From NCBI RefSeq assembly GCF_001704115.1, contig NZ_CP016895.1:1488001-1552000 (forward strand): a stretch of 64,000 nucleotides of DNA, given 5' to 3'. This document shows, in pieces, positions 44,825 to 54,829 of this stretch (its first letter is position 1; each line of letters opens with the position of its first letter). The DNA is from Acinetobacter larvae. Lineage in GTDB: Bacteria; Pseudomonadota; Gammaproteobacteria; Pseudomonadales; Moraxellaceae. The translations under genes were made by a program, and so were the position numbers. The notes beneath the pieces were generated by a model, which did no database searches, was not told where the DNA came from, and saw only the letters and a program-made list of their open reading frames with translations.

Positions 44825-45835
44825 ATGTTGTATTCTTTAGCTCGCCCGATATTATTTTCTATGGCGCCTGAGCGCGCACATGAAGTGAGCTTGTTGTTAT
44901 TGAAATCCACTTATAAGTTGGGTGTCATGCGACAAAAAATCCAACCAAAGCCTGTATTGTGTATGGGCATTGAGTTTGCCAATCCTGTTGGCTTGGCTGC
45001 GGGTTTGGATAAAAATGGTGAATATATAGATGCCTTAGCCAGCATGGGTTTTGGTTTTCTGGAAGTTGGTACGGTCACACCGCGTCCGCAGGCTGGTAAT
45101 CCACATCCTCGTTTATTTCGTATCCCTGAAGCCAAAGCCATTATTAACCGTATGGGATTTAATAACCATGGGGTTGACCAGCTGATTAAAAATATTAAAG
45201 CTGCGCGTTATAAAGGCATATTGGGGATTAATATCGGTAAAAATGCCGACACCCCAGTTGAACAAGCGACTACAGATTATTTAATTTGCTTAGAGAAAGT
45301 GTATAACTACGCCTCTTATGTGACAGTGAATATTTCTTCACCCAATACCAAAAATTTGCGTAGCCTCCAAAGTGGAGCTGCATTGACTGATTTACTACAA
45401 CAACTCAAAAAACGTCAGTTAGAATTGGCTGAGCAATATCAGCACTATGTCCCCTTAGTTTTAAAAGTTGCACCTGATTTAACTGCGTCTGATGTAAAAT
45501 TTATTGCCTCACAGCTCATCCAATTTAAAATTGATGGCTTAATTGTGACCAATACGACTTTAGCGCGAGACGGTGTGGAAAACCTAAAACATGGTGATGA
45601 AACTGGTGGCTTATCGGGTGCGCCTGTATTTGAAAGAAGTACGGCATGCCTAGAAGTTTTTGCAAAACAGTTACAAGGTCGTGTACCCTTAATTGGTGTT
45701 GGCGGTATTTTATCCGGTGAACAAGCGCTCGCCAAACAACAGGCAGGTGCCCAGTTGGTACAACTGTATAGCGGCTTGATTTATACCGGTCCTCAATTGG
45801 TTCGTGATTGCGTAGATGCTATGACAACTGTATGA
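44825..45835 (+). CDS. pyrD: Dihydroorotate dehydrogenase (quinone), class 2
   Basis: From ATG 44825 ([20 protein letters not shown]) the product is 336 residues, the usual length. The N-terminal helices bind the membrane. The FMN barrel shows [39 protein letters not shown] with the catalytic Ser, and [10 protein letters not shown]. It oxidises dihydroorotate with ubiquinone, the fourth step of UMP synthesis. The stop overlaps the start of cvpA by 3 bases. Confidence 0.97.
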   Translation: MLYSLARPILFSMAPERAHEVSLLLLKSTYKLGVMRQKIQPKPVLCMGIEFANPVGLAAGLDKNGEYIDALASMGFGFLEVGTVTPRPQAGNPHPRLFRIPEAKAIINRMGFNNHGVDQLIKNIKAARYKGILGINIGKNADTPVEQATTDYLICLEKVYNYASYVTVNISSPNTKNLRSLQSGAALTDLLQQLKKRQLELAEQYQHYVPLVLKVAPDLTASDVKFIASQLIQFKIDGLIVTNTTLARDGVENLKHGDETGGLSGAPVFERSTACLEVFAKQLQGRVPLIGVGGILSGEQALAKQQAGAQLVQLYSGLIYTGPQLVRDCVDAMTTV

Positions 45836-46419
45836 ATGCACTTGATATTGTTATTATCAGCATCGTAATGCTAGGAGGGCTCAACGGTTTGCGCCAAGGA
45901 TTTATTAAAGCCTTTGCAAATTTGGTGGGCTGGGTCGTAGCATTGGTGCTCGCTGCAAGATATGCTGCAGCGTTGGCACCAATGATGTCTGGATTAAGTC
46001 TAGATCCAGTCATTCAAAAAATTGCAGCTTTCGCTTTTATTGTCATGCTCATTGTCGTGGCGACGTGGCTTTTTGGCGCCTTTTTAAATAGTGCGTTTAA
46101 GAGTTTAAAATTGGGACCACTCAATCGTCTGGTGGGTGGTGGCTTTGGCAGTTTTAAAGGCTTGATGATTGTTTTGATTACCATGCAAGGTGTTGGTAGC
46201 TGGGTTGATAGTTCACCGCATTGGCGACAATCCAAATTAGTACAAAGCCTAATGCCTTTTGCACCCTTAGCAACAGAGATATCCAAAAATGCTGCACATC
46301 AGGTTTATACCGAGATGCAAGCACCGAATAGCTTTAAAACCCCTGAAACGAATCGTCCTGTTCAGCAAAAAAATAATGCTGAGCAAAATTCAAACCAAAC
46401 TCAAAACCCTTTTTATTAA
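45832..46419 (+). CDS. cvpA: CvpA family protein
   Basis: The ATG at 45832 overlaps the pyrD stop codon in ATGA and gives 195 residues ([20 protein letters not shown]). Four membrane helices are visible, with the conserved [14 protein letters not shown] and [18 protein letters not shown] loops, then a polar Gln/Asn-rich cytoplasmic tail. CvpA is needed for colicin V production in E. coli and for envelope stress resistance elsewhere. The cvpA-purF pair is conserved. Confidence 0.94.
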   Translation: MNALDIVIISIVMLGGLNGLRQGFIKAFANLVGWVVALVLAARYAAALAPMMSGLSLDPVIQKIAAFAFIVMLIVVATWLFGAFLNSAFKSLKLGPLNRLVGGGFGSFKGLMIVLITMQGVGSWVDSSPHWRQSKLVQSLMPFAPLATEISKNAAHQVYTEMQAPNSFKTPETNRPVQQKNNAEQNSNQTQNPFY

Positions 46420-46443
46420 TCCTAGCTGGTCTGCGAGGTAGCT

Positions 46444-47985
46444 ATGTGTGGAGTCGTTGGTATAGCCGGTAAATCACCAGTGAACCAAATGTTATTTGAT
46501 GCGTTAACGATGTTACAACACCGTGGGCAAGATGCGGCTGGGATAGTGACTTACCATAATGGTCGTTTGTTCTTGCGTAAAGACAACGGCATGGTGCGTG
46601 ATGTTTTCCATACTCGCCATATGCGTGCATTGCAAGGCAATTACGGCATCGGTCATGTGCGTTATCCTACAGCTGGCTCATCGAGCAGTGCCGAAGCGCA
46701 GCCTTTTTATGTCAACTCACCTTATGGGATCACCTTGGCGCACAATGGTAATTTAACCAATGCTGCTGAGATTCATGATGACTTATTTCGTGCCGACTTA
46801 CGTCATATGAATACCGATTCTGATTCGGAGGTATTGCTCAACGTCTTTGCACATGAGTTGCATAAATGTGGCAGTTTATTACCTTCTCCGCAAGATATTT
46901 TCCACACGGTGAGCCGAGTACATGAGCGTTGTAAAGGTGCTTATGCGGTTGTGGCGATGGTTAATGGTCATGGCATGGTGGGTTTTCGTGACCCGAATGG
47001 TATTCGCCCCTTGATTTATGGTTCACGCCAAACAGAAAGTGGTGCAACAGAGTATATCTTGGCATCCGAGTCAGTTGCCATTACTGCGCTAGGTTTTAAA
47101 GTTGAGCGTGATGTGGCACCAGGCGAAGCGATTTATATCAATGAGAAAGGCGAGCTATTTGTACAGCAATGTGCTGCTGAATCGCGCTATCGCCCTTGTA
47201 TTTTTGAATATGTGTATTTTGCTCGTCCAGATGCGACTATTGATGGGATTTCTGTATATAAAGCCCGTTTAAAAATGGGTGAAAAATTAGCACATAAAAT
47301 CCTCAAAGAATGGGGTGAAGAACATCAGATCGATGTGGTGATTCCGATTCCAGATACCAGTCGGACTTCTGCTTTAGAATTGGCCAATGTCTTAGGGGTG
47401 AAATTCCGCGAAGGCTTTATGAAGAACCGCTATATTGGTCGTACCTTCATTATGCCGGGTCAACAGCAGCGGAAGAAATCAGTACGTCAGAAACTCAACC
47501 CGGTTGAGCTAGAGTTCAAAGGCAAAAATGTCTTATTGGTTGACGACTCGATTGTACGGGGTACCACCTGTAATGAAATCATTCAAATGGCGCGTGATGC
47601 TGGTGCAAAAAATGTATTCTTTGCGTCAGCTGCACCGATGGTGAAATATCCAAACGTCTATGGGATCGATATGCCAGCCAAAGATGAACTGATTGCTTCA
47701 CAACGTAATGTTGAAGAAATCCGTGAAATCATTGAGGCTGATCGTTTGATCTTCCAAGATTTAGAAGATTTAAAAGATGCTGTGCGCACCACCAAAGTAC
47801 CTTTAATTACTGAGTTTGACTGTTCGGTATTTGATGGTGTGTATGTGACAGGGGATATCGATGCTGAATATCTCGATGCCTTGGAACAAAGTCGCAATGA
47901 CAATGCCAAAAAAGGTCAAGTTGGCTATATTGATGTCAATATTGATACTGCCTCTGTGGACTTAACTGGTATTAAAGAAAATTAA
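46444..47985 (+). CDS. purF: Amidophosphoribosyltransferase
   Basis: A 513-residue enzyme. After removal of Met1, Cys2 is the N-terminal nucleophile (MCGVVGIAG). The glutaminase domain has [12 protein letters not shown] and HNGNLTNA. The phosphoribosyltransferase domain has [13 protein letters not shown], the PRPP-binding motif. It makes phosphoribosylamine, the first committed step of IMP synthesis. It follows cvpA by 24 bp, probably in the pyrD-cvpA-purF transcript. Confidence 0.97.
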   Translation: MCGVVGIAGKSPVNQMLFDALTMLQHRGQDAAGIVTYHNGRLFLRKDNGMVRDVFHTRHMRALQGNYGIGHVRYPTAGSSSSAEAQPFYVNSPYGITLAHNGNLTNAAEIHDDLFRADLRHMNTDSDSEVLLNVFAHELHKCGSLLPSPQDIFHTVSRVHERCKGAYAVVAMVNGHGMVGFRDPNGIRPLIYGSRQTESGATEYILASESVAITALGFKVERDVAPGEAIYINEKGELFVQQCAAESRYRPCIFEYVYFARPDATIDGISVYKARLKMGEKLAHKILKEWGEEHQIDVVIPIPDTSRTSALELANVLGVKFREGFMKNRYIGRTFIMPGQQQRKKSVRQKLNPVELEFKGKNVLLVDDSIVRGTTCNEIIQMARDAGAKNVFFASAAPMVKYPNVYGIDMPAKDELIASQRNVEEIREIIEADRLIFQDLEDLKDAVRTTKVPLITEFDCSVFDGVYVTGDIDAEYLDALEQSRNDNAKKGQVGYIDVNIDTASVDLTGIKEN

Positions 47986-48051
47986 TGTGCATTATCCAAA
48001 GCTGTAGCTGATCTAGCAATTTCGGCTTCAGGTTTCAAAACTAATGTAAAT

Positions 48052-48076
48052 CAGCGGGCTTAGGTCCGCTTTTTTA
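48052..48076 (+). terminator. Terminator of purF
   Basis: AGCGG and CCGCT surround an 8-base loop and are followed by TTTTTT, about 65 bp after the stop codon. Confidence 0.8.
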
Positions 48077-48113
48077 TGTCGATCTTTTGAATGCACCATG
48101 CTTTGATTACGCA

Positions 48114-48232
48114 GATAAAAGATAAAAGATAAAAGATAAAAGATAAAAGATAAAAGATAAAAGATAAAAGATAAAAGATAAAAGATAAAAGATAAAAGAT
48201 AAAAGATAAAAGATAAAAGATAAAAGATAAAA
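48114..48232. repeat. Heptanucleotide tandem repeat (GATAAAA) x 17, upstream of uraD
   Basis: Seventeen perfect, uninterrupted copies of the 7-mer GATAAAA span 119 bp. The array ends 73 bp before the uraD ATG, in the region that should carry the promoter of the uraD-uraH-permease genes. The rest of the 320-bp gap holds the purF terminator and a GGAG ribosome site. Confidence 0.98.
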
Positions 48233-48305
48233 GTCTATGGCATGTAATTTGCTCATCTCAATGTCTCGGGTTGCTTAGACTTTATACCCGCCACATGGAG
48301 CGAAA

Positions 48306-48842
48306 ATGACTTTAGTACAATTCAATCAATTACAGGCACATCTTGCCACGCAAGTATTATTGAGCTGTGTACCCTTGACGACCTGGAGCAAACAATTGCT
48401 GGCAGGTCGTCCTTATCAGGATTGTGAGCAGCTCTATCAAGCGGCCTATATGTTGGCGCAGCAATGGCAATGGCCGGAGCTATGGACTGCATTGGCACAT
48501 CATCCACGGCTAGGAGAGCAAACTGCGGCGCAGCCACTATCGGAGCAAGCCTTACAGTTTTCTCAATATGAACAAGCTCGTTTCAGCGCACAGCTGCATG
48601 CTGATACATCACAGACGATCTCGGAACATAATGCTTTACAACAGGTCATCTTGCTGGCTCATCAAGCTTATGAAAATAAATTTGGTCATATTTTCTTGAT
48701 ACGCGCCAGCCAGCGCAGTGCTGCGGAAATTTTAGCCGAATTACAACGGCGACTAAAGCATGATGTCATCACTGAACAACAAGAAATCAAACAGCAATTG
48801 ATCGAGATCACGCTCATACGCTTAAAACAGGTGGTGCGATAA
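48306..48842 (+). CDS. uraD: 2-oxo-4-hydroxy-4-carboxy-5-ureidoimidazoline (OHCU) decarboxylase
   Basis: A 178-residue helical enzyme with the family signature HHPRLGE (the catalytic His is H66), the C-VPLTTW start region and the ENKFGHIFLIRASQRSAAEIL segment. It decarboxylates OHCU stereospecifically to S-allantoin, the third step from urate. It is followed at once by uraH, which makes its substrate. The start has a GGAG ribosome site. Confidence 0.95.
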   Translation: MTLVQFNQLQAHLATQVLLSCVPLTTWSKQLLAGRPYQDCEQLYQAAYMLAQQWQWPELWTALAHHPRLGEQTAAQPLSEQALQFSQYEQARFSAQLHADTSQTISEHNALQQVILLAHQAYENKFGHIFLIRASQRSAAEILAELQRRLKHDVITEQQEIKQQLIEITLIRLKQVVR

Positions 48843-49178
48843 ATGTTCACAATCAGTACACATATATTAGATGCCAGCTTGGGGCAACCATTGCCCAATG
48901 TTCTGGTACAACTTTTTTATCACCAAGCCGGTCAGTATCAATGGCTTGATAGCAAAAGCACAGATCAACAGGGACGTATTCAACATTTTAGACTGAGGGA
49001 ATATGTTTTAGGCGAGTATCAATTACGCTTTGAACTTGAGCAACATGAACTTGATCAAGTCCGACATTATTTGTATCCACGGATTTGTATCGATTTTCGG
49101 CTGAGCTCAGCTGATCAACATTATCATCTGCCGTTGTTATTGAGCCCATTTTCTTATACGACTTATCGCGGTTGCTAA
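48843..49178 (+). CDS. uraH: 5-hydroxyisourate hydrolase (transthyretin-like)
   Basis: A 111-residue transthyretin-related protein. His7 in STHILDASLG, RHYLYPRICIDF and the C-terminal tetrapeptide are at active-site positions. The tail reads YRGC, while the family signature is YRGS. It hydrolyses 5-hydroxyisourate to OHCU. The ATG follows the uraD stop directly, so the two are coupled. Confidence 0.94.
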   Translation: MFTISTHILDASLGQPLPNVLVQLFYHQAGQYQWLDSKSTDQQGRIQHFRLREYVLGEYQLRFELEQHELDQVRHYLYPRICIDFRLSSADQHYHLPLLLSPFSYTTYRGC

Positions 49179-49214
49179 GGCAGATTTAGGCTCTTTTGCT
49201 TTGAGGAGAACACG

Positions 49215-50582
49215 ATGCATCAACACGACCATTCAACTGTGATGAAATCATCAGAGCATGAATATTTAGGGCTAAATAAAAATATCGCCTATGGGTTACA
49301 ACATGTCTTGACCATGTATGGTGGCATCATTGCGCCACCGCTCATACTGGCTTCCGCAGTAGGGTTAGACAGCGCAGAAACAGGTTTATTGCTGGCTGCT
49401 GCATTATTTGTGGGAGGTGCTGCAACATTGTTGCAAAGTTTGGGCGTGAAATATTTTGGTGCGCAATTACCGATTGTACAAGGAGTATCTTTTTCGGGTG
49501 TGGCCAGTATGTCGGCAATTATTGCCACGGGAGGTGGTCTGCCTGAAGTGTATGGTGCCGTTATTGTGGCAGCAATCTTTGGGCTGTTGCTAACACCGTT
49601 CTTTGCGAGGATTATTGTCTTTTTTCCGGCTGTGGTGACGGGCTGTGTGATTACCATGATTGGTATTGCGTTGATCCCTGTGGCAGTTCGTTGGATGATG
49701 GGCGGAAATAACCATGCGCCTGATTGGGGTGATCCTACCAACATCGCTTTGGCGATGCTGACCTTAGCCATTATATTGGCTTTTAATCTGTTGTCGAATC
49801 CGGTATTACGACGTCTTGCGGTTTTACTGGGCATGGTGCTGGCAACACTTATAGCCTACGTACTCGGATATGCAGACTTCTCAACGGTGTTGCAGGGTAC
49901 GCTATTTGCATGGCCCAGATTTTTTCATTTTGGGCTGCCTGCCTTTGATTTTACAGCAATTCTTGCCATGTTAATCGTGAGCTTGGTGGTGATGACCGAA
50001 ACCACGGCAGATATTATCGCCATTGGTGAAATTGTGGGTACGCCTGTGAGTGCAAAACGGATTGGCGATGGCTTAAGAGCCGATATGCTGTCGAGTGCGA
50101 TTTCACCGTGTTTGGGTTCATTTATGCAAAGTGCTTTCGCGCAGAATGTTGGTCTGGTTGCGATCACTGGAATTAAGAGTCGTTTTGTGGTGGCTAGTGC
50201 AGGCATTATTTTAATGTTACTCGGTTTGTTGCCAGTGATTGGGCGTTTGGTCGCAGCCATTCCACTGCCGGTTTTGGGGGGTGCGGGTCTTGTTTTATTT
50301 GGAACGGTTGCAGCCAGTGGGATCAGAACATTAGCTAAGGTCGATTATCATGACCACAAAAATATGATCATCGTGGCAACATCTTTGGCGATGGGAATGA
50401 TTCCAATTGTCAACCAAGAATTTTATGCGCAATTTCCCATGTGGTTCCAAACCTTATTTCATTCGGGTATTAGTGCGGCTTGTATCAGTGCCATTTTATT
50501 AAATCTATTGTTTCACCATCTACTGAAGGCACAGAAAAAAATCGCTATTGCATCGTTGCCTTCAGATACACCTTCTTCATGA
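49215..50582 (+). CDS. NCS2-family purine (urate/xanthine) permease
   Basis: A 455-residue membrane protein with about 14 helices of the NCS2/NAT family. It begins with the family's GLQHVLTMYGGIIAPPLI segment, has QGVSFSGVASM, and the signature VVMTETTADIIAIGEIVG near 258-275, which corresponds to the substrate-binding region. Location inside the urate cluster, 36 bp after uraH, makes urate or xanthine the likely substrate. The specificity cannot be read from sequence alone. Confidence 0.93.
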   Translation: MHQHDHSTVMKSSEHEYLGLNKNIAYGLQHVLTMYGGIIAPPLILASAVGLDSAETGLLLAAALFVGGAATLLQSLGVKYFGAQLPIVQGVSFSGVASMSAIIATGGGLPEVYGAVIVAAIFGLLLTPFFARIIVFFPAVVTGCVITMIGIALIPVAVRWMMGGNNHAPDWGDPTNIALAMLTLAIILAFNLLSNPVLRRLAVLLGMVLATLIAYVLGYADFSTVLQGTLFAWPRFFHFGLPAFDFTAILAMLIVSLVVMTETTADIIAIGEIVGTPVSAKRIGDGLRADMLSSAISPCLGSFMQSAFAQNVGLVAITGIKSRFVVASAGIILMLLGLLPVIGRLVAAIPLPVLGGAGLVLFGTVAASGIRTLAKVDYHDHKNMIIVATSLAMGMIPIVNQEFYAQFPMWFQTLFHSGISAACISAILLNLLFHHLLKAQKKIAIASLPSDTPSS

Positions 50583-50722
50583 TGGCTTGCTGGAATGAGC
50601 ACATGGGCATGTATTTAAATGCTTCTGCTGCGACGAAAGTGGGTAGCAACGGGTCAATGGGGCGTAGATTCGATTAAAGTGGGTGTTGCTAGCATTCGCC
50701 TCATGCATTGCGGCTTTAAACT

Positions 50723-51880
50723 TTAATCGAGCGGATTGCCAAGGATATTATTTAAAATACCTTGCATAATATGCGACCCTTGTTCGCTATAAAGCGTTTG
50801 ATACCAGTGTTCGGTAAGCTGGCGATCTTTCATATGGGTAATGTCACAGCGTTTTCTAGCCCGTAAAAGTAATTCTTTACAACGTTGATTGCGTTTGTTT
50901 TGATAGCGGCGCAGCGCATCCTCCAAGCCCAGTGTGTTGATCTGCAAAGAGCGTGCTAGATAAATTGCATCTTCCATTGCTTGACAGCCGCCTTGGCCAA
51001 TATCGGGTGTGGTACTGTGTGCAGCATCACCTAATAAGACGACTCGCCCTCGGTAAAAAGTCATAAAGGGTTCAATATCATGAATTTCGACGCGATTAAG
51101 ATGCTGTGGATCTAAACAGTTGATTAAGCGCTGTACTGGCACGCACCAGTGGGAAAAATGCTGCTGCAATACATTGCCATATTGTGCAGGATCATGCATC
51201 AAACCTGCGGCTAAGGGAATATCGAAAAACACATAAAAACGATCACCAGCAACAGGCATTAAGGAGACACGTTTGCCTTCACCAACATAGCTTGTCCATT
51301 GTTGTGCTGGTGCAATGTGTTCATCTATTGCGATGAGTCCATTCCAGTTGACGTAGCCGGCATAACGACGTTGTCGGTTTTCACCTAAAACATGTAGTCG
51401 TGTGATTGAATGGGTACCATCGGCACCAATGACTAAGTCAGCTGTGCTGTGATCACCATCTTGAAAGCGGATACTGACATGTTGTGGGTATTGTTGTAGT
51501 TGGATCATACGTTTATTGAGTACGATCTGTTCATGTCCAAATTCTGCCATGAGTAATTGTTGTAAATCACTTCGTGCCACAGGATAGGCACGTTGTCCAA
51601 CTTCCTGATATAAAGGCGCTAAGCTAAACTGAGTCATGGTCTGTTGGTTGAGCCCATCGATATACGCTAAGCTGTCCATCTGTCCACCTAGGGATTGAAT
51701 TTTTTCGGTTAAGCCAAGGTAATTCAAACATTTGACACCATTGGACCATAAGGAAATCGCTGCACCCACTGCTAAAATTTCGGCTGCTTGTTCATAAATA
51801 GTTACTTGGTGACCAAATTTTTTTAATGCAATCCCCGCGGTAAGCCCACCAATGCCTGCACCAATAATCGCTATATTCAT
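50723..51880 (-). CDS. hpxO: FAD-dependent urate hydroxylase HpxO
   Basis: A 385-residue flavoprotein monooxygenase. The FAD motif [17 protein letters not shown] is near residue 6, and the DG motif is present (VIGADGTHS). The second FAD motif [15 protein letters not shown] is near 283. Klebsiella-type HpxO converts urate to 5-hydroxyisourate without the copper-free uricase. It is divergent from the allantoicase gene and convergent with the permease gene. The start is MNIAIIGAG (ATG 51880), with a second Met just upstream. Confidence 0.93.
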   Translation of the reverse strand: MNIAIIGAGIGGLTAGIALKKFGHQVTIYEQAAEILAVGAAISLWSNGVKCLNYLGLTEKIQSLGGQMDSLAYIDGLNQQTMTQFSLAPLYQEVGQRAYPVARSDLQQLLMAEFGHEQIVLNKRMIQLQQYPQHVSIRFQDGDHSTADLVIGADGTHSITRLHVLGENRQRRYAGYVNWNGLIAIDEHIAPAQQWTSYVGEGKRVSLMPVAGDRFYVFFDIPLAAGLMHDPAQYGNVLQQHFSHWCVPVQRLINCLDPQHLNRVEIHDIEPFMTFYRGRVVLLGDAAHSTTPDIGQGGCQAMEDAIYLARSLQINTLGLEDALRRYQNKRNQRCKELLLRARKRCDITHMKDRQLTEHWYQTLYSEQGSHIMQGILNNILGNPLD

Positions 51881-51980
51881 CATTTATACCTATCGAACAT
51901 CATAAAATATGGATCAGCCTATAAAGCGAGAACTATGCCAATTGGATTTGAAGATGATTGTGTGCAGATACCGGCATTGA

Positions 51981-52087
51981 TACAGACTACGATCGATACA
52001 GATTAAGATCGATGCAGACTAAGATAGATGCAGACTAAGATAGATATAGACTAAATAGAAATAGAAATAGATATAGACTAAGATAAA
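51981..52087. repeat. Degenerate 16-bp tandem repeat array between hpxO and allantoicase genes
   Basis: Units such as TGCAGACTAAGATAGA repeat about six times with drift, interrupted by a run of AATAGA copies at 52060-52071. Units 3 and 4 are identical. The array fills the shared divergent promoter region. Confidence 0.92.
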
Positions 52088-52150
52088 AGCACCCCATGCT
52101 GGATTGGTTTTTGCATGTGCATAGCACATTGCAATCTTTTAGGGCGAACA

Positions 52151-53242
52151 ATGAGCATATCAGAGATAAATCCACATGAAATGAGTACCGTGATTGCCAA
52201 AGCCGCAGTTTTGCCAGCGGCTTTACATGGGTTAACCAATTTGGCAGATGTCAAAATTGGTGCCAGTGTACTGGCGTGCTCAGATGAATTTTTTGCCAAA
52301 GCTGAACGCATGCTACAGAGTGATCCTGCTAGATTTATTGCAGGAAAGTACGATGATCATGGTAAATGGATGGATGGTTGGGAGACGCGACGCAAGCGTG
52401 AAGCTGGCTATGATTGGTGCATCATTCGCTTAGGGGTGCCTGGAGAGGTGCATGGTTTTGACATCGACACATCTTTCTTTACTGGAAATTATCCAGTATC
52501 GGCCAGTATTGAAGGCTGTTATGTCGCTGATGATCATCCAGCAGAAGCCGATTGGCAGCATTTGGTCGCTAACAGTGCTTTGACCGCAGATCAACATCAT
52601 TTTTTTCAGGTGACTGCACAGAAGTTAAGTCATATTCGTTTAAATATCTTTCCCGATGGGGGCATTGCCCGTTTGCGTGTATATGGTCGGGTCATCCTCA
52701 ATCCACAGCAAGCAGATGCAGTTTTAGATTTAATCGCATTAAAAAATGGTGGTCGTATAGTTGCCTATAGTGATGCCCATTTTGGGCATCCCAGTCATTT
52801 ACTCAATCCTGATCCTGCACAAAATATGGGAGATGGTTGGGAGACGCAACGACGCCGTGAACCTGGTCATGATTGGTGCATTATTGCCTTGGGGCAGGCT
52901 GGGCATATTACAGAGATCACAGTAGATACTGCGCATTTTAAAGGAAATTTTCCAGCCAGCTGTAGTATACAGGCAGCCTATGTTAGGGCAGCAATTGATG
53001 CTCAGTTAGTGCCACAAAGTCTGTTCTGGTCAGTGTTGTTGCCTGAGCAGATACTATCAATGGATCAGCTTCATCATTACCGCATCAACAGTGGTATAGA
53101 AAGTCGTATAAAAAATCATATAGAAAAGCGTGGAGAAATTTTGCCACATCAGAAAATCAATTATATCCGTTTAAATATGTACCCAGATGGCGGCATTAGC
53201 CGTTTGCGTTTGTGGGGTACTTTGAGTGATTCGAGTGATTAA
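52151..53242 (+). CDS. alc: Allantoicase
   Basis: I start at the ATG at 52151 (MSISEINPHEM), with AGGGCG upstream, giving 363 residues. The protein is an internal duplication: the segments GWETRRKREAGYDWCIIRLG (about 76-95) and GWETQRRREPGHDWCIIALG (about 231-250) are near copies, as are HIRLNIFPDGGIARLRVYG and YIRLNMYPDGGISRLRLWG. It hydrolyses allantoate to ureidoglycolate and urea. allA, the next step, lies downstream. Confidence 0.96.
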   Translation: MSISEINPHEMSTVIAKAAVLPAALHGLTNLADVKIGASVLACSDEFFAKAERMLQSDPARFIAGKYDDHGKWMDGWETRRKREAGYDWCIIRLGVPGEVHGFDIDTSFFTGNYPVSASIEGCYVADDHPAEADWQHLVANSALTADQHHFFQVTAQKLSHIRLNIFPDGGIARLRVYGRVILNPQQADAVLDLIALKNGGRIVAYSDAHFGHPSHLLNPDPAQNMGDGWETQRRREPGHDWCIIALGQAGHITEITVDTAHFKGNFPASCSIQAAYVRAAIDAQLVPQSLFWSVLLPEQILSMDQLHHYRINSGIESRIKNHIEKRGEILPHQKINYIRLNMYPDGGISRLRLWGTLSDSSD

Positions 53243-53362
53243 GCCATGCAGTGATCAGTTCCACTTTGGTGATGCAGTCACGCTATAGCTTCTTGTCTAA
53301 TGAGTAGACTTTAATGATTGGATTTGAGAGCTGAGTTGTTAGCTGTTAGGTTTTATTAGGGT

Positions 53363-53896
53363 ATGACAAAAAAGATGCAGATCAATAGACAACACATCAG
53401 GTTACAACCACTGAATGCAGCAAACTTTGCTCCATTTGGTGCTGTCATTAGCAGCGAAGGAAATGATTTTATCAATATTAATCAAGGTAGAACACGGCGC
53501 TATCATGCCTTGTCTGTGGTGCAAGCCAGTGGCGAGCAAGCCGCCGTTGCATTGAGTATTTTTCATCAACGTCATGCAACAACTTTGCCTTGTGTCATCG
53601 ATATGTTAGAGCGTCATCCTTTGGGTTCGCAGAGTTTTATTCCCTTGCAGCAGCAAAAATTCCTGATTGTGGTGGCGCTGCCTGTGGCTCAAGAAGTGCT
53701 GAGCAGCCAGCATCTTCATGCATTTATCAGTAATGGACGGCAAGGCATTCATTATCGGCAAGGGGGGTGGCATCACCCCTTATTGAGTTTGAGCGACCAT
53801 AGTGATTTTTTGGTTGTCGATCGAATTGGTGCAGGAGAAAACTGTGAACAATGCCAATTAGCGCAAGCCGGATTAATTCTGTCATTGGATCTTTAA
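53363..53896 (+). CDS. allA: Ureidoglycolate lyase
   Basis: A 177-residue cupin-fold enzyme with the family opening LQPLNAANFAPFGAVIS, the central HQRHATTLP and VIDMLERHPLGSQSFIPL, and HYRQGGWHHPLL with the conserved histidines. It splits ureidoglycolate to glyoxylate and urea, the final step of the pathway here. Its stop overlaps the stop of the convergent puuE gene by 4 bases. Confidence 0.93.
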   Translation: MTKKMQINRQHIRLQPLNAANFAPFGAVISSEGNDFININQGRTRRYHALSVVQASGEQAAVALSIFHQRHATTLPCVIDMLERHPLGSQSFIPLQQQKFLIVVALPVAQEVLSSQHLHAFISNGRQGIHYRQGGWHHPLLSLSDHSDFLVVDRIGAGENCEQCQLAQAGLILSLDL

Positions 53897-54819
53897 AATG
53901 TTGCTGGATGGAACTGATACCAATGTGCTGCAATTTGTTGTCGCGTACAGATCCATACATGGGTATGTGATTGAATATAATCTAAAAACTGTAGCAATGC
54001 TTTAAATCGAGCCGGGCGACCTAAAATACGGCAATGCATACCAATAGAGAGCATTTTGGGAGAGTATGTGCCTTCGGCATAGAGTACATCGAAAGCATCT
54101 TTTAAATATTGAAAAAAGTCGCTACTACAACGAAATCCTGTTGCTGAAGCAAATTTCATATCATTGCAGTCTAAGCTATAGGGAATAATCAGATGTGGAC
54201 GTGTTTGTTGCTGAGTATTGGTAAGCTGTATCCAAAAAGGTAAGTCATCACCATAATAATCACTGTCATACTGTATCAAGGGATATTCCGCCAGTAACTG
54301 GCGAGTATTGGGACTATCACGTCCGGTATACCAGCCAGTTGGAGAGCGTCCTATAAGCTGGGTAATAATCTCGATCGCTGCTGCCATATGTTGGCGCTCA
54401 GTTGCAATATCGATATTTTGATAATGAATCCAGCGTAAACCATGTGCAACCACGTCGTATTGATGCTGTTGAATTGCGGCGACAACGGATGGATTGCGTT
54501 GTAGTGCCATTGCTACAGCAAATATGCTTAAGGGCAATTGGCGCCGTGCAAACTCTTGTTGTATACGCCAAAATCCCACGCGTGAACCATATTCATAGAG
54601 TGAATCCATCGACAGATGGCGTGCTGCATAGCTTTCAGCAGCGTGGATTTCCGATAAAAATTGCTCTGAGCCAGCATCACCATGTAGGATATGCCGCTCA
54701 GCACCTTCTTCATAATTGAGCACAAATTGAACGGCAATTTTGGCAGCATTGGGCCATTGGGCATGTGGTGGTTGTGCTGCATATCCCACCATATCACGTG
54801 GGTAGTCTTGTGTTGTCAT
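53893..54819 (-). CDS. puuE: Allantoinase PuuE (polysaccharide-deacetylase fold)
   Basis: I prefer ATG 54819 (MTTQDYPRDMVGYAAQPPHAQWP, about 308 residues); ATG 54837 is also in frame and overlaps the upstream LysR gene. Features of PuuE are VQFVLNYEEGAE, VAHGLRWIHYQ, GWYTGRDSPNTR and SIGMHCRILGRPAR. This metal-independent allantoinase class hydrolyses allantoin to allantoate and differs from the amidohydrolase AllB. Confidence 0.94.
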   Translation of the reverse strand: MTTQDYPRDMVGYAAQPPHAQWPNAAKIAVQFVLNYEEGAERHILHGDAGSEQFLSEIHAAESYAARHLSMDSLYEYGSRVGFWRIQQEFARRQLPLSIFAVAMALQRNPSVVAAIQQHQYDVVAHGLRWIHYQNIDIATERQHMAAAIEIITQLIGRSPTGWYTGRDSPNTRQLLAEYPLIQYDSDYYGDDLPFWIQLTNTQQQTRPHLIIPYSLDCNDMKFASATGFRCSSDFFQYLKDAFDVLYAEGTYSPKMLSIGMHCRILGRPARFKALLQFLDYIQSHTHVWICTRQQIAAHWYQFHPATF

Positions 54820-54829
54820 GTAGTTTTTC

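Noticed and set aside
48114..48232. Repeat array considered as CRISPR
   Set aside because: Units are 7 bp and directly adjacent with no spacers.
49289..49834. Minus-strand 181-codon frame
   Set aside because: Shadow of the NCS2 permease gene.
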